Of a stretch of 6,002 nucleotides of DNA, positions 1-5,894 are shown piece after piece. Each line of letters opens with the position of its first letter. Positions within the stretch are counted from its first letter, which is position 1. Below the pieces are notes generated by a model. It saw only the letters and a list, made by a program, of their open reading frames with translations, was not told the origin of the DNA and did no database searches. The position numbers and the translations under genes are program-made. The stretch covers positions 1 through 6,002 of the forward strand of contig CAZYPH010000132.1 in assembly GCA_964649095.1 (NCBI GenBank), written 5' to 3'. Origin of the DNA: CAZYPH01 sp964649095. GTDB lineage: Bacteria; Bdellovibrionota; UBA1018; UBA923.

Positions 1-1
1 T

Positions 2-268
2 TCTAATCAAGTACGTTTTTTGTATAAGTTGGCTGAGGGGCCATCAAAACGGTCGTACGGAATTTTGGTGGCGGAGTTGGCGGGCTTGCCTGATCGTGTT
101 TTAGAAACAGCGGCGCGCAAATTAGAAGTGTTAGAAAATGCGTCAGGAATAGTAGCGCCATCGCAAGACGTGCATTTAAAAGTTGTTTTAGAGCGTAAAG
201 CAAAAAGAAAAAAAACGCCGGAGGCTTTAGTGAAGCCTGCTGATAAACAATTTCAGTTTACTTTTTAG
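2..268 (+). CDS. mutS: DNA mismatch repair protein MutS, C-terminal fragment
   Basis: The 88 codons seen here are the end of a gene whose start lies left of the window. MutS recognises base mismatches and small loops and uses ATP to recruit MutL in the cytoplasm. The visible part holds the family's end-of-ATPase signature: FLYKLAEG, then SYGILVAELAGLPDRVLETA, matching the well-known 'sYGi.VA.lAGlP..vl..A' block where the ATPase domain passes into the helix-turn-helix dimer contact. A short lysine-rich linker (ERKAKRKKTPE) and a tail ending FQFTF follow; this tail is shorter than the tetramerisation extension of E. coli MutS. The reading frame is open from base 2, so TTG at 20 is an internal codon and not a start. 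The stop TAG at 266-268 lies inside the 3' end of the convergent lipoprotein gene. MutS1 is favoured over MutS2 because no Smr domain follows. Confidence 0.93.
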   Translation, partial: SNQVRFLYKLAEGPSKRSYGILVAELAGLPDRVLETAARKLEVLENASGIVAPSQDVHLKVVLERKAKRKKTPEALVKPADKQFQFTF

Positions 269-806
269 TGGCCTCTTCGACAGCACGTTTTACTTTCTCA
301 TCTTCGATTTGGGCCAGTTTCTTTTTTATCGAAATGATGCGGCCGATGCGATACAGAATTGCGTTTTCTTCGACGGAGTCTGACTCCACGGCCTTCCAGC
401 CCTCTAATAGGTCGCGTTGTAGTAGTTGGTTTTTTAGAATGGATACCTTTACTGCTGTCTGCCCGCGTACTTTTGTATTTGCGAGAGAAATATTGAGCCG
501 GTACTTGGTTTTTAAATACGTCGCATCACCACCAAATGAGTCCGTAAAGTTTTTGGCGGCGGTGTTATCAATCCAATACGTTTGTAGAACACCGGCATTA
601 CGATTCTGATTGGTCTTTTCAAAGTTGCGCGTGGCCTCGAGTGTAGCTTGCCACGCTGTGTTGTAGTCGGCCAAAAACGTGCGCGAATAGATATGGTCTA
701 ACTCGCTACCTGGCTGGTGAAAAAATGAGGTACAAGCCGATAAGCTAATCGTCAGCACCACAAGCCAACTATGCCAACTATAAGGACGCGTGAGAACTTT
801 TATCAT
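258..806 (-). CDS. Outer-membrane lipoprotein of unknown function, possibly BamC-like
   Basis: This gene encodes a predicted 182-residue lipoprotein. The N-terminus (MIKVLTRPY) is followed by a hydrophobic stretch and lipobox L22-S23-A24-C25, so it should be lipidated at Cys25. The +2 residue is Thr, which in Gram-negatives favours outer-membrane sorting. The mature part has a helix (about 46-62, DYNTAWQATLEATRNFEK), a strand pair with NAGVLQTYWID (about 70-80) and YRLNISL...TAVKVSIL (about 102-124), and a charged helix at 158-182. The pattern 'AWQA.lEa...F......NAGVlqT.W' resembles BamC/NlpB-type helix-grip lipoproteins; that is a fold-level guess and not a family assignment. ATG at 806 is chosen because AAAGG lies 4 nt upstream and it gives a compact signal peptide. 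An in-frame ATG at 827 adds 7 residues but has no good ribosome site. The stop lies inside mutS in the opposite direction, and no terminator is visible between the two. Confidence 0.8.
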   Translation of the reverse strand: MIKVLTRPYSWHSWLVVLTISLSACTSFFHQPGSELDHIYSRTFLADYNTAWQATLEATRNFEKTNQNRNAGVLQTYWIDNTAAKNFTDSFGGDATYLKTKYRLNISLANTKVRGQTAVKVSILKNQLLQRDLLEGWKAVESDSVEENAILYRIGRIISIKKKLAQIEDEKVKRAVEEATKK

Positions 807-875
807 TTTGCCTTTCGTTGTCTGCATGGTTAACCAACATCTATTTAGTCTAAACGGTTTTTTGTTTTTTGCGAA
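807..875. promoter_or_regulatory. Divergent intergenic region with candidate promoters
   Basis: These 69 bp separate the divergent lipoprotein gene and kdsD. On the minus strand, TTCGCA (870-875) and TAGACT (847-852) are 17 bp apart and each match the sigma-70 consensus at 4 of 6 positions; they would start RNA near 840, about 34 nt ahead of the lipoprotein ATG at 806. On the plus strand the best I can find is TTGTCT (818-823) with TATTTA (842-847) at 18 bp, a weak pair that would overlap the other promoter. The stretch is T-rich on the plus strand just before the kdsD ATG. No operator-like palindrome is evident. Confidence 0.3.
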
Positions 876-1970
876 ATGACAAACGGTCGACAGGAATTTT
901 ATGCTCGTCGCATGCGAGAAAAAAGTAGAGCCGTTGCCAAGCACAGTGCAAAACCAAAAAAAATTCTTGAAGACTCTTTATCAATGGGGCGACGCGTAAT
1001 TCAAATCGAGGCCGATGCTTTGCGTTACACGGAATCAAAATTGGGTTCGACGTTTTCGAGGGCTGTTGAACACATCGTCATGGCAGTAAAAAATCGCGGC
1101 AAAGTGGTTTTAACAGGCGTCGGAAAAAGCGGTAAAATTGCGGCAAAAATTGCGTCTACGTTTACAAGTCTTGGTGTGCCTGCTGTTTATGTCAGTGCGG
1201 CTGAGGCGGTGCATGGCGACCTGGGCTTGGTTCAGCATGGCGATATTGTGATTGCTATTAGTTATAGTGGAAACAGCGCCGAGGTTGTAAAGCTTGTGCC
1301 GCTGATGCAAGAACGTGGCGTATTGTTAGTGTCGATTGCGGGAAATTCGAAAAGTCCGCTTGCGATGGCCGCCGTCGCTCATATTGATGCTTCGGTAAAA
1401 CGTGAAGCGTGTCGTCATAATTTAGCGCCGACGGCTAGTACTACTGTTGCGTTAGCTATTGGTGACGCCTTGTGTGTGGCGGTGAGCACGGCGTTAGAAT
1501 TTAGTCCGCAACAGTTTGCAGCAAACCATCCCGGTGGTTCGTTGGGCAAACGTCTAACGCTTCGTGTAAAAGACCTTATGCCACGACCCTCAGCTGTTGG
1601 CTGGGTGCGTAGCACCGATTCTATGGAACACGTAGTGTCGATGTTATCTGCAAAAAATCTGGGAGCCATTATGGTTTCGGCTTCAGGCTCTGGAAAGCGA
1701 GCTTGTGGCCTTATCACCGAAGGTGATTTGCGACGGGCCTTGTTAAAAAGCGCAGCATTTTTTTCGCTAACGGCAAAAGATATTATGATGTCGAATCCGG
1801 TTTGCATCGCGCAAGATGCCTTAGCATTTGATGCGTTGGCGATTATGGAAAATCGAAAAAGCCCCATCAGTGTTTTAGTAGTGCTCGACGCAAACAAGAC
1901 TAATTTAAAAGAAAGTGGTGGGCGTGTAGTAAGTCTTATTCGTTTACACGATTTGGTTGGCAGATTGTGA
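876..1970 (+). CDS. kdsD: Arabinose-5-phosphate isomerase, KpsF/GutQ (KdsD) family
   Basis: This cytoplasmic enzyme interconverts D-ribulose 5-phosphate and D-arabinose 5-phosphate, the first step toward Kdo for the LPS inner core. An SIS domain spans about residues 45-210, with GVGKSGKIAAKIA (81-93), HGDLG (113-117), ISYSGNSAEV (128-137), REAC (176-179), APTASTT (184-190) and HPGGSLG (218-224). Two CBS domains follow: about 231-290 (VKDLM, GLITEGDLRRAL) and 300-364 (AKDIM, VVSLIRLHDLVG). Aligned from memory to E. coli KdsD with a constant offset of 25, the catalytic Lys59, Glu111, Glu152 and His193 correspond to Lys84, Glu136, Glu177 and His218, all present. At 364 residues it is longer than the usual 320-330, mostly from a basic N-terminal stretch. 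ATG at 876 lacks a clear Shine-Dalgarno; ATGs at 912 and 984 are alternatives, and 984 lies right at the family-conserved start (MGRRVIQIEADAL). A capsule-type KpsF role is possible, but no capsule genes are near. Confidence 0.92.
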   Translation: MTNGRQEFYARRMREKSRAVAKHSAKPKKILEDSLSMGRRVIQIEADALRYTESKLGSTFSRAVEHIVMAVKNRGKVVLTGVGKSGKIAAKIASTFTSLGVPAVYVSAAEAVHGDLGLVQHGDIVIAISYSGNSAEVVKLVPLMQERGVLLVSIAGNSKSPLAMAAVAHIDASVKREACRHNLAPTASTTVALAIGDALCVAVSTALEFSPQQFAANHPGGSLGKRLTLRVKDLMPRPSAVGWVRSTDSMEHVVSMLSAKNLGAIMVSASGSGKRACGLITEGDLRRALLKSAAFFSLTAKDIMMSNPVCIAQDALAFDALAIMENRKSPISVLVVLDANKTNLKESGGRVVSLIRLHDLVGRL

Positions 1971-1986
1971 GCAGTCGACCTAAACT
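1957..1986 (+). promoter_or_regulatory. Candidate sigma-70-type promoter for the DsbA-like lipoprotein gene
   Basis: TTGGCA (1957-1962, 5 of 6 to consensus) and TAAACT (1981-1986, 4 of 6) are separated by 18 bp. The -35 element lies within the last codons of kdsD. RNA would start near 1993, giving a leader of under 30 nt before the ATG. The gene may also be reached by read-through from kdsD, because no terminator is seen in the 50-bp gap. Confidence 0.35.
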
Positions 1987-2006
1987 AATTTTTATTTCAA
2001 TTAACT

Positions 2007-2012
2007 AAGGAG
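2007..2012 (+). promoter_or_regulatory. Ribosome binding site AAGGAG
   Basis: AAGGAG sits 8 nt upstream of the ATG at 2021, an ideal spacing, and fixes that start. Confidence 0.8.
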
Positions 2013-2020
2013 CCTTCTGC

Positions 2021-3118
2021 ATGACTCAAAATAAACTGTTTTCTACTTTTAGGTCACTTAAGTGGCAAAGTAGTCGCACGGCACTGATTGTATCAGGCCT
2101 TTCGGCTCTTGCTGTGGTGTTTGCTTGTACAGGCGACAGCAAAGCGAAAGACAAACCAAAATATGAATTCAAAGACGGCACAGGCCCGAACGGCGCTATG
2201 GCCGTGATCAACGGCAAGGCGTTGAGCGAAGACGAATTTTATGGCGATGAAAAAGGCGACTTCATGGACATCTTAAATCAAGTGCATGAAAGACGCGTCA
2301 GCCGTGTGGGTCGTGTTTTAGTTGAGCAGGTGTACGGTGAAGAGGCTAAAAAAGCCGGTCTTAGCCTGGATCAGTATGTCGAAACTAAAGTGATCAAACT
2401 CGACACTAAAGTATCGGACAAAGAAATTAAAAAACTAGCTGAAGAAAACAAGTTAGCTGCCGATAAAATCGATCAATTCAAAGACCAAATTGTAAATTAC
2501 ATTTTGAATGAACGCCGTATGAAAGAGATGTCAAAATTAGTGGCAAAACTTTCGACTACCAACAAAGTAGAGCTTTATTTCAAACGCCCGAATCTGCGTG
2601 TAGCTATAGAAGCAGGTAATGCACCAGTTACTGGTGGTGCTGACGCTAAAGTAACGATCGTGGAGTTTTCTGATTTTCAATGCCCTTATTGCGCCAAAGG
2701 TGCTGAGGTCATGAAAAAAGTGCGCGATCAGTATGGCAAAAAAATAAAAATTGCCTTCAAACACTATCCGTTGCCAATGCACCCCGATGCGATGCCAGCA
2801 GCAGAAGCCTCTATGTGCGTACACGACCAAAGCCCAGATAAATTCTGGAAGTACCACGACCTATTGTTTGCTAACGCTAAAGACTTAGGTGCTGAAGCTT
2901 TGAAAAATTACGCCAAAAAAGTTGGTGTAAAAATGGAAGACTTTACGAAGTGTGTAGAGAGCAAAAAACACGCCGCTACTGTAGCAGCTGATATGGAATA
3001 CGGACAAAAACATGGCGTGCGCAGCACACCAATGTTTTTCGTGAATGGCCGCTTAGTACAAGGCGCACAACCATTGGAAGCGTTTCAATCAATTATCGAT
3101 GAAGAGCTGGGCGAATAA
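2021..3118 (+). CDS. DsbA-family thiol-disulfide oxidoreductase lipoprotein with SurA-like N-terminal domain
   Basis: This predicted envelope protein of 365 residues probably makes, breaks or rearranges disulfides in exported proteins. A long N-region (MTQNKLFSTFRSLKWQSSR) leads into a hydrophobic helix (20-35) and lipobox V33-F34-A35-C36, so it should be lipid-anchored. Residues about 58-180 form a charged helical domain starting AMAVINGKALSEDEFYG, the signature of SurA/PpiC chaperone N-terminal domains. Residues about 200-365 are a thioredoxin fold of the DsbA/Thioredoxin_4 type: VTIVEFSDFQCPYCAKGAEVMKKV with active-site C221-P-Y-C224, FKHYPLPMHPDA, KFWKYHDLLF, and the cis-proline loop VRSTP337MFFVNGR. 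Cys266 and Cys311 could form a second disulfide. CPYC is the active-site form found in DsbC and many glutaredoxins, so oxidase or isomerase are both possible. It stands between kdsD and the propeller/protease operon, whose proteins contain paired cysteines and could be clients (inference). Confidence 0.88.
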   Translation: MTQNKLFSTFRSLKWQSSRTALIVSGLSALAVVFACTGDSKAKDKPKYEFKDGTGPNGAMAVINGKALSEDEFYGDEKGDFMDILNQVHERRVSRVGRVLVEQVYGEEAKKAGLSLDQYVETKVIKLDTKVSDKEIKKLAEENKLAADKIDQFKDQIVNYILNERRMKEMSKLVAKLSTTNKVELYFKRPNLRVAIEAGNAPVTGGADAKVTIVEFSDFQCPYCAKGAEVMKKVRDQYGKKIKIAFKHYPLPMHPDAMPAAEASMCVHDQSPDKFWKYHDLLFANAKDLGAEALKNYAKKVGVKMEDFTKCVESKKHAATVAADMEYGQKHGVRSTPMFFVNGRLVQGAQPLEAFQSIIDEELGE

Positions 3119-3124
3119 ATAGAA

Positions 3125-3143
3125 ATATAGATATATAGATATT
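3125..3143 (+). repeat. Short AT-rich tandem repeat (ATATAGAT-type)
   Basis: Immediately after the DsbA-like gene lies a run of near-perfect ATATAGAT units (atatagat atatagat at). It is a low-complexity, easily melted stretch; no function is visible beyond lying just ahead of the terminator hairpin. Confidence 0.5.
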
Positions 3144-3166
3144 TAAGAATCCCGTTTTCATTAACA

Positions 3167-3212
3167 GAGGCCCGTTTAACGGCGCATAGCATGCGATAGT
3201 TAAACGGGCTTC
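3167..3212 (+). terminator. Long hairpin, probable intrinsic terminator of the DsbA-like gene
   Basis: The arms 3167-3180 (GAGGCCCGTTTAAC) and 3199-3212 (GTTAAACGGGCTTC) pair over 14 bp with one G-U wobble (3169 with 3210). The 18-nt loop contains a second short stem, CGCAT (3183-3187) with ATGCG (3191-3195). The trailing side (tcttcattta) is pyrimidine-rich but not a clean T-run, so termination may be less efficient than the stem suggests; the hairpin may also protect the mRNA 3' end. It lies 48 bp after the stop codon and 95 bp before the next gene. Confidence 0.7.
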
Positions 3213-3269
3213 TTCATTTATGTGCGTGCTGATCATGGCGCGCCGTTCCTTTACTGCTTCACTCATCCT

Positions 3270-3275
3270 CATAAT
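3270..3275 (+). promoter_or_regulatory. Candidate -10 element of the propeller/protease operon
   Basis: CATAAT matches the TATAAT consensus at 5 of 6 positions and lies 32 bp before the GTG start, on the far side of the preceding terminator. The expected -35 position (about 3246-3252, TTCCTTT) matches poorly, so an activator or a different sigma factor could be involved. The assignment rests on position and one hexamer only. Confidence 0.3.
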
Positions 3276-3295
3276 GATCGTCGTTATCACTAATT

Positions 3296-3303
3296 AAAGG
3301 AGG
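3296..3303 (+). promoter_or_regulatory. Strong ribosome binding site AAAGGAGG, deciding a GTG start
   Basis: AAAGGAGG ends 4 nt before GTG at 3308. It is the strongest Shine-Dalgarno in the window and the reason to accept a GTG start: the codons that follow give a textbook signal peptide. Confidence 0.8.
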
Positions 3304-3307
3304 ATCT

Positions 3308-4453
3308 GTGAATCGTATCAAATCTATTTTAGTTTTAATGGCACTAGTTCTATCAGGCGCGCAGCAGGCTTCGGCAGTGCCGACAGAAGGTATTCGGGCT
3401 TCATCGTTTAGCGCATCGTACGCGCACGCGTGTGCGGTCGTGAATGGTGGACAAGTAGTGTGTTGGGGGAAGAGGCTTTGCCACGAGCCCGTTGGCCATC
3501 ACGCATTGCCTTTTCGGGTACCAGGCACAGAACGCTATCGATTTGTGAAAGTCACCGTGGGTTCTGAGCACGCGTGTGGTTTGACGCATACAGGCGACGT
3601 TTACTGTTGGGGTTATAATGCGAGTGGCCAGGTTATTCCAACGGCACCCCAAGGGGCTTGTGTTTCAACGCCGACAAGAATTGATTTTTCTCGTGTGGTT
3701 TCAGACCGCGCGGCTCGTCCGGTTGATATCGCCGCGACAAACTTTGGTACGCTCGCGCGATTCAATGATCGTGTGATGAGTGTCGTCCATTGGGGGTATA
3801 TTGCACCGCAATCAAATACGATGACACGTATGAATCTCGTTACTCAGACCGGTGCTGCGATTATGGGCCCTGCAGCGGGTCTGGTTGGCAACGCATCTAC
3901 TTTGGAGTGGTCGTATTATTCACCAAAAAATGGACTAGTCGCAATGCCTGGCTTGGGTCGTTTGGGGCAGAGTCTAGTTGCACTTTCCGACGAGGGTGAA
4001 TCGATTGTGTTTGATCGACGGATTAACGTTCTGTTGCGGGGGCGATTTGTACCGGGAACGGTATCGCATCAGTTAGTGGCATTAGGTATTCCCCAATATC
4101 CAGTTTTAGGTGTAGCTGCTGCACGTGGAACTTTTTGTACGGTTGAGCGGGTTCCAACACCGATGCGCGGGCAGACATTCAATATGGCCCATTGTTGGGG
4201 AAGAAACTCTTCCGGCCAGGTCGGTAATGGCACGTTATCTAGTGGTGTGAGTTATGCCGACTCACTAACTCGACCGTACATCATGTTTCCAGGCAACGTC
4301 GTAGCGCTTCAGGGTGCACGCGATAATGTATGCGCCTTAAATGACTCCGGTGAAATTTACTGCACGGGTGATCAGAGCATGCGTGGTGATGGTCTTAATG
4401 CCAACACGGTATCGCATCCAACGCGCGTATTGTTAGAAGCGGCATTTAGATAA
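3308..4453 (+). CDS. Exported RCC1-like beta-propeller repeat protein
   Basis: The gene encodes a 381-residue exported protein. A Sec signal peptide (MNRIKSILVLMALVLSGAQQASA) probably ends after Ala23. The mature part carries RCC1/ATS1-type blades of the form '..aCal...G.vyCWG.n.sGQ.G': residues 38-54 (HACAVVNGGQVVCWG), 86-108 (SEHACGLTHTGDVYCWGYNASGQV), 275-306 (TFCTVE...AHCWGRNSSGQVGNG) and 340-362 (NVCALNDSGEIYCTGD...GDG). Cysteines occur as one pair per blade (42/52, 90/100, 277/296, 342/352), as in secreted bacterial RCC1 proteins where they could form disulfides; Cys58 and Cys118 are extra. The centre (about 130-265) is degenerate: 'VMSVVHWGYIAP' and 'LVALSDEGESIVFD' look like blades that lost their cysteines. 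RCC1 propellers are usually protein-binding platforms, so a binding or surface role is inferred. It is the first gene of an operon with the protease 26 bp downstream, which may act on it or be carried by it. Confidence 0.85.
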   Translation: MNRIKSILVLMALVLSGAQQASAVPTEGIRASSFSASYAHACAVVNGGQVVCWGKRLCHEPVGHHALPFRVPGTERYRFVKVTVGSEHACGLTHTGDVYCWGYNASGQVIPTAPQGACVSTPTRIDFSRVVSDRAARPVDIAATNFGTLARFNDRVMSVVHWGYIAPQSNTMTRMNLVTQTGAAIMGPAAGLVGNASTLEWSYYSPKNGLVAMPGLGRLGQSLVALSDEGESIVFDRRINVLLRGRFVPGTVSHQLVALGIPQYPVLGVAAARGTFCTVERVPTPMRGQTFNMAHCWGRNSSGQVGNGTLSSGVSYADSLTRPYIMFPGNVVALQGARDNVCALNDSGEIYCTGDQSMRGDGLNANTVSHPTRVLLEAAFR

Positions 4454-4468
4454 ATAAATAACAACATC

Positions 4469-4476
4469 AAGGGTGG
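4469..4476 (+). promoter_or_regulatory. Ribosome binding site of the protease gene
   Basis: AAGGGTGG ends 3 nt before the ATG at 4480 (the AAGGG part is 6 nt away). It lies within the 26-bp gap after the propeller gene's TAA, supporting cotranscription with separate initiation. Confidence 0.6.
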
Positions 4477-4479
4477 CAA

Positions 4480-5796
4480 ATGAAGAATAAGTATATAAAA
4501 AAAGTAATATATATAGCTCTATCTCTTAGTGCTGTTTCGGCTAGTGCGCAGGTGCCTCATTTGCCACCAGATGGTGTTGAAATTGCATTGCCAATGCGTC
4601 GATTGCGTTTATTAGATGACAATGCGACAGAAACGATCCCACAAGAATCAGAACTCAACGAAGTGTTGCGTGTCGGTGCCCGGGCATTGGCCTGGGTCAA
4701 CCGCGTACAAAGTAATGTGCCGGAGGGTGAACGCGAACAAGTGTGGCGTCGCATAGACAACGTTGGTCATGAACCTACCTGGGAGCAGCCTAAGCTTTAC
4801 AACGCAGCAACGCTATTACAGCAGTATCGCGAAGTGATGAATGGTTTATCACTAACGCTTCAAGATGTTTTAAGATCTGAAGTCGAATTACCAAACGAAC
4901 CGCCTTCGGGAGAATCGATTCACAGTATTGTTTTAGCCGCGCGCGCGCTGCGATCACCGTACACGACTACTGCGCGTTGGAAAGCCTTGTATACCTACCG
5001 CCACAGCCTTTCACCCGAACGACGTGATGTGCGTGGAGTGTTATCGTTAATTAAATATGAAAATTTGTATAGAACAATCATTCAAAATTGGTCGCAGGAG
5101 CGTTATAAGGCGCAACGTGCCGATGTGTTGAGTGCTGTCGCGGCGACGTGTCCGTTATTAGAACGAACCTCAGTTGCGTCGTGTGTGGCTCGTTACCGAA
5201 CATGGCTTGCCGACGACGGTGCCGGACCAAATATGGAAACGGTCTTGAACGAAGCCCTTCGTGGCGGGCAAGTAGAGTTAGAACGCCGATTTTCATTGCA
5301 AGTGCGACAGGATCTACTACAGCCGGAGCGCCCAGGCAGTACAACATTGCTTCTGCCGACACGGGTGGCTGATAATACTATTTTTAGTTGGATGCGTGAA
5401 TATGTACGCCGCGCCTGGACAGGTATTGCTGGAGGTGAACACGGAAGATCGCTTCAGATTCTTCTAACTCAAACCAACTCTCGCGATTCGGTTAGAGTTG
5501 ATTGGCAGGCTGGTCAATTACCACATGTTAATGCGGTGGGTGGCAGTCGCGTGGTGATGGATGCAAACACTGCCCGTTGGTTAGAGTTTACGCAAGTAGT
5601 GATCGCACATGAGTTTGGCCATGTGATTGGTTTTGCGGATTGTTATGTTGAGTTTTGGAGCGAACCTCAACAAGCGTTTCTATATTATGCCATCGACCCT
5701 AGTAACGCGATGTGTGCGCTTTCAGGCGCGTATCAGCCAAGGCATTTTAATGATTTAAATAGATTTTATTTACAATCTAGCCATCAGATAAATTAG
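4480..5796 (+). CDS. Exported metzincin-like zinc metalloprotease
   Basis: The gene encodes a predicted secreted or periplasmic zinc peptidase of 438 residues. The signal peptide MKNKYIKKVIYIALSLSAVSASA is probably cut after Ala23. Residues about 30-360 match no family I recognise; they look mainly helical (ELNEVLRVGARALAWVNRV, TLLQQYREVMNGL, LNEALRGGQVELERRF) and contain a cysteine pair, Cys224/Cys235. The catalytic signature is H377-E-F-G-H381-V-I-G-F-A-D387: zinc ligands His377 and His381, base Glu378, and Asp387 as third ligand, the HExxHxxGxxD form known from snapalysin-type metzincins. About 24 residues later SNAM411CALSG is a plausible Met-turn, then HFNDLNRFYL. Cys388, next to the third ligand, and Cys412, next to the Met-turn, could be bonded. 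The family is unassigned; protease activity is inferred from the motif. It forms an operon with the RCC1-like protein, and its stop codon lies just before the repeat-borne terminator. Confidence 0.82.
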   Translation: MKNKYIKKVIYIALSLSAVSASAQVPHLPPDGVEIALPMRRLRLLDDNATETIPQESELNEVLRVGARALAWVNRVQSNVPEGEREQVWRRIDNVGHEPTWEQPKLYNAATLLQQYREVMNGLSLTLQDVLRSEVELPNEPPSGESIHSIVLAARALRSPYTTTARWKALYTYRHSLSPERRDVRGVLSLIKYENLYRTIIQNWSQERYKAQRADVLSAVAATCPLLERTSVASCVARYRTWLADDGAGPNMETVLNEALRGGQVELERRFSLQVRQDLLQPERPGSTTLLLPTRVADNTIFSWMREYVRRAWTGIAGGEHGRSLQILLTQTNSRDSVRVDWQAGQLPHVNAVGGSRVVMDANTARWLEFTQVVIAHEFGHVIGFADCYVEFWSEPQQAFLYYAIDPSNAMCALSGAYQPRHFNDLNRFYLQSSHQIN

Positions 5797-5801
5797 CTGG
5801 C

Positions 5802-5856
5802 ATGCGCGAAGCAAAGGATTTCCCTGACCAAAGCGACCGCAGGTGGTCGCTGCGGG
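5802..5856 (+). repeat. 55-bp direct repeat, copy 1
   Basis: This sequence, starting ATGCGCGAAGCAAAGGATTT and ending GGTCGCTGCGGG, is identical to 5948-6002. The bases before the two copies differ (C at 5801, G at 5947), so the left edge is sharp. The right edge is unknown because copy 2 is cut by the window end. The spacing of the copies is 146 bp. Copy 1 starts 6 bases after the protease stop codon and contains the GC-rich hairpin described separately. Confidence 0.95.
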
Positions 5857-5894
5857 AGGGGAAATTTTTTGCGACAAAGCAGATGAGCCCTTAA
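5802..5894 (+). CDS. Possible 30-residue small protein encoded in the repeat
   Basis: ATG at 5802 opens 30 codons ending at TAA 5892-5894. The product begins MREAKDFPDQSD, continues RRWSLREG, and ends KFFATKQMSP. It is basic, has no signal peptide or membrane segment, and belongs to no family I recognise. The second repeat copy opens with the same ATG and encodes the same first 18 residues before the window ends. Copy 1 has no Shine-Dalgarno (the preceding bases are the protease stop region), whereas copy 2 has AGAGGG (5937-5942) 5 nt upstream. The ORF runs straight through the terminator hairpin, so it may simply be an open frame in a structured non-coding repeat. Confidence 0.25.
   Translation: MREAKDFPDQSDRRWSLREGKFFATKQMSP
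5818..5870 (+). terminator. Intrinsic terminator of the propeller/protease operon, inside repeat copy 1
   Basis: An inner stem AGCGACC (5832-5838) with GGTCGCT (5845-5851), 7 bp and loop GCAGGT, sits inside an outer stem ATTTCCC (5818-5824) with GGGAAAT (5859-5865), across a symmetric 7+7 nt internal loop. A run of six T (5865-5870) follows directly. It begins 21 bp after the protease stop codon, the expected place for the operon's terminator. CCGCAG (5837-5842) with CTGCGG (5850-5855) is a competing stem. Confidence 0.72.

Noticed and set aside
268..609. Plus-strand open frame opposite the lipoprotein gene
   Set aside because: The minus-strand frame has a lipobox, ribosome site and plausible fold; the plus-strand product is compositionally odd and starts at the edge of the mutS stop.
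1415..1897. Long open frame antisense to kdsD
   Set aside because: It mirrors the codon pattern of a fully conserved kdsD reading frame, has no ribosome site or recognisable protein features, and lies wholly inside that gene.
3174..3205. GTTTAAC and GTTAAAC within the hairpin fit the integron attC end motifs RYYYAAC and GTTRRRY
   Set aside because: The distance is only 32 bp, the L boxes and extrahelical bases are missing, and the symmetric GCCC/GGGC arms extend the stem outside the motif. A terminator explains it better, and no integrase is present.
5078..5372. Open frames on both strands inside the protease gene
   Set aside because: They lie in alternative frames of a clear signal-peptide-to-HExxH coding sequence and have no start signals of their own.
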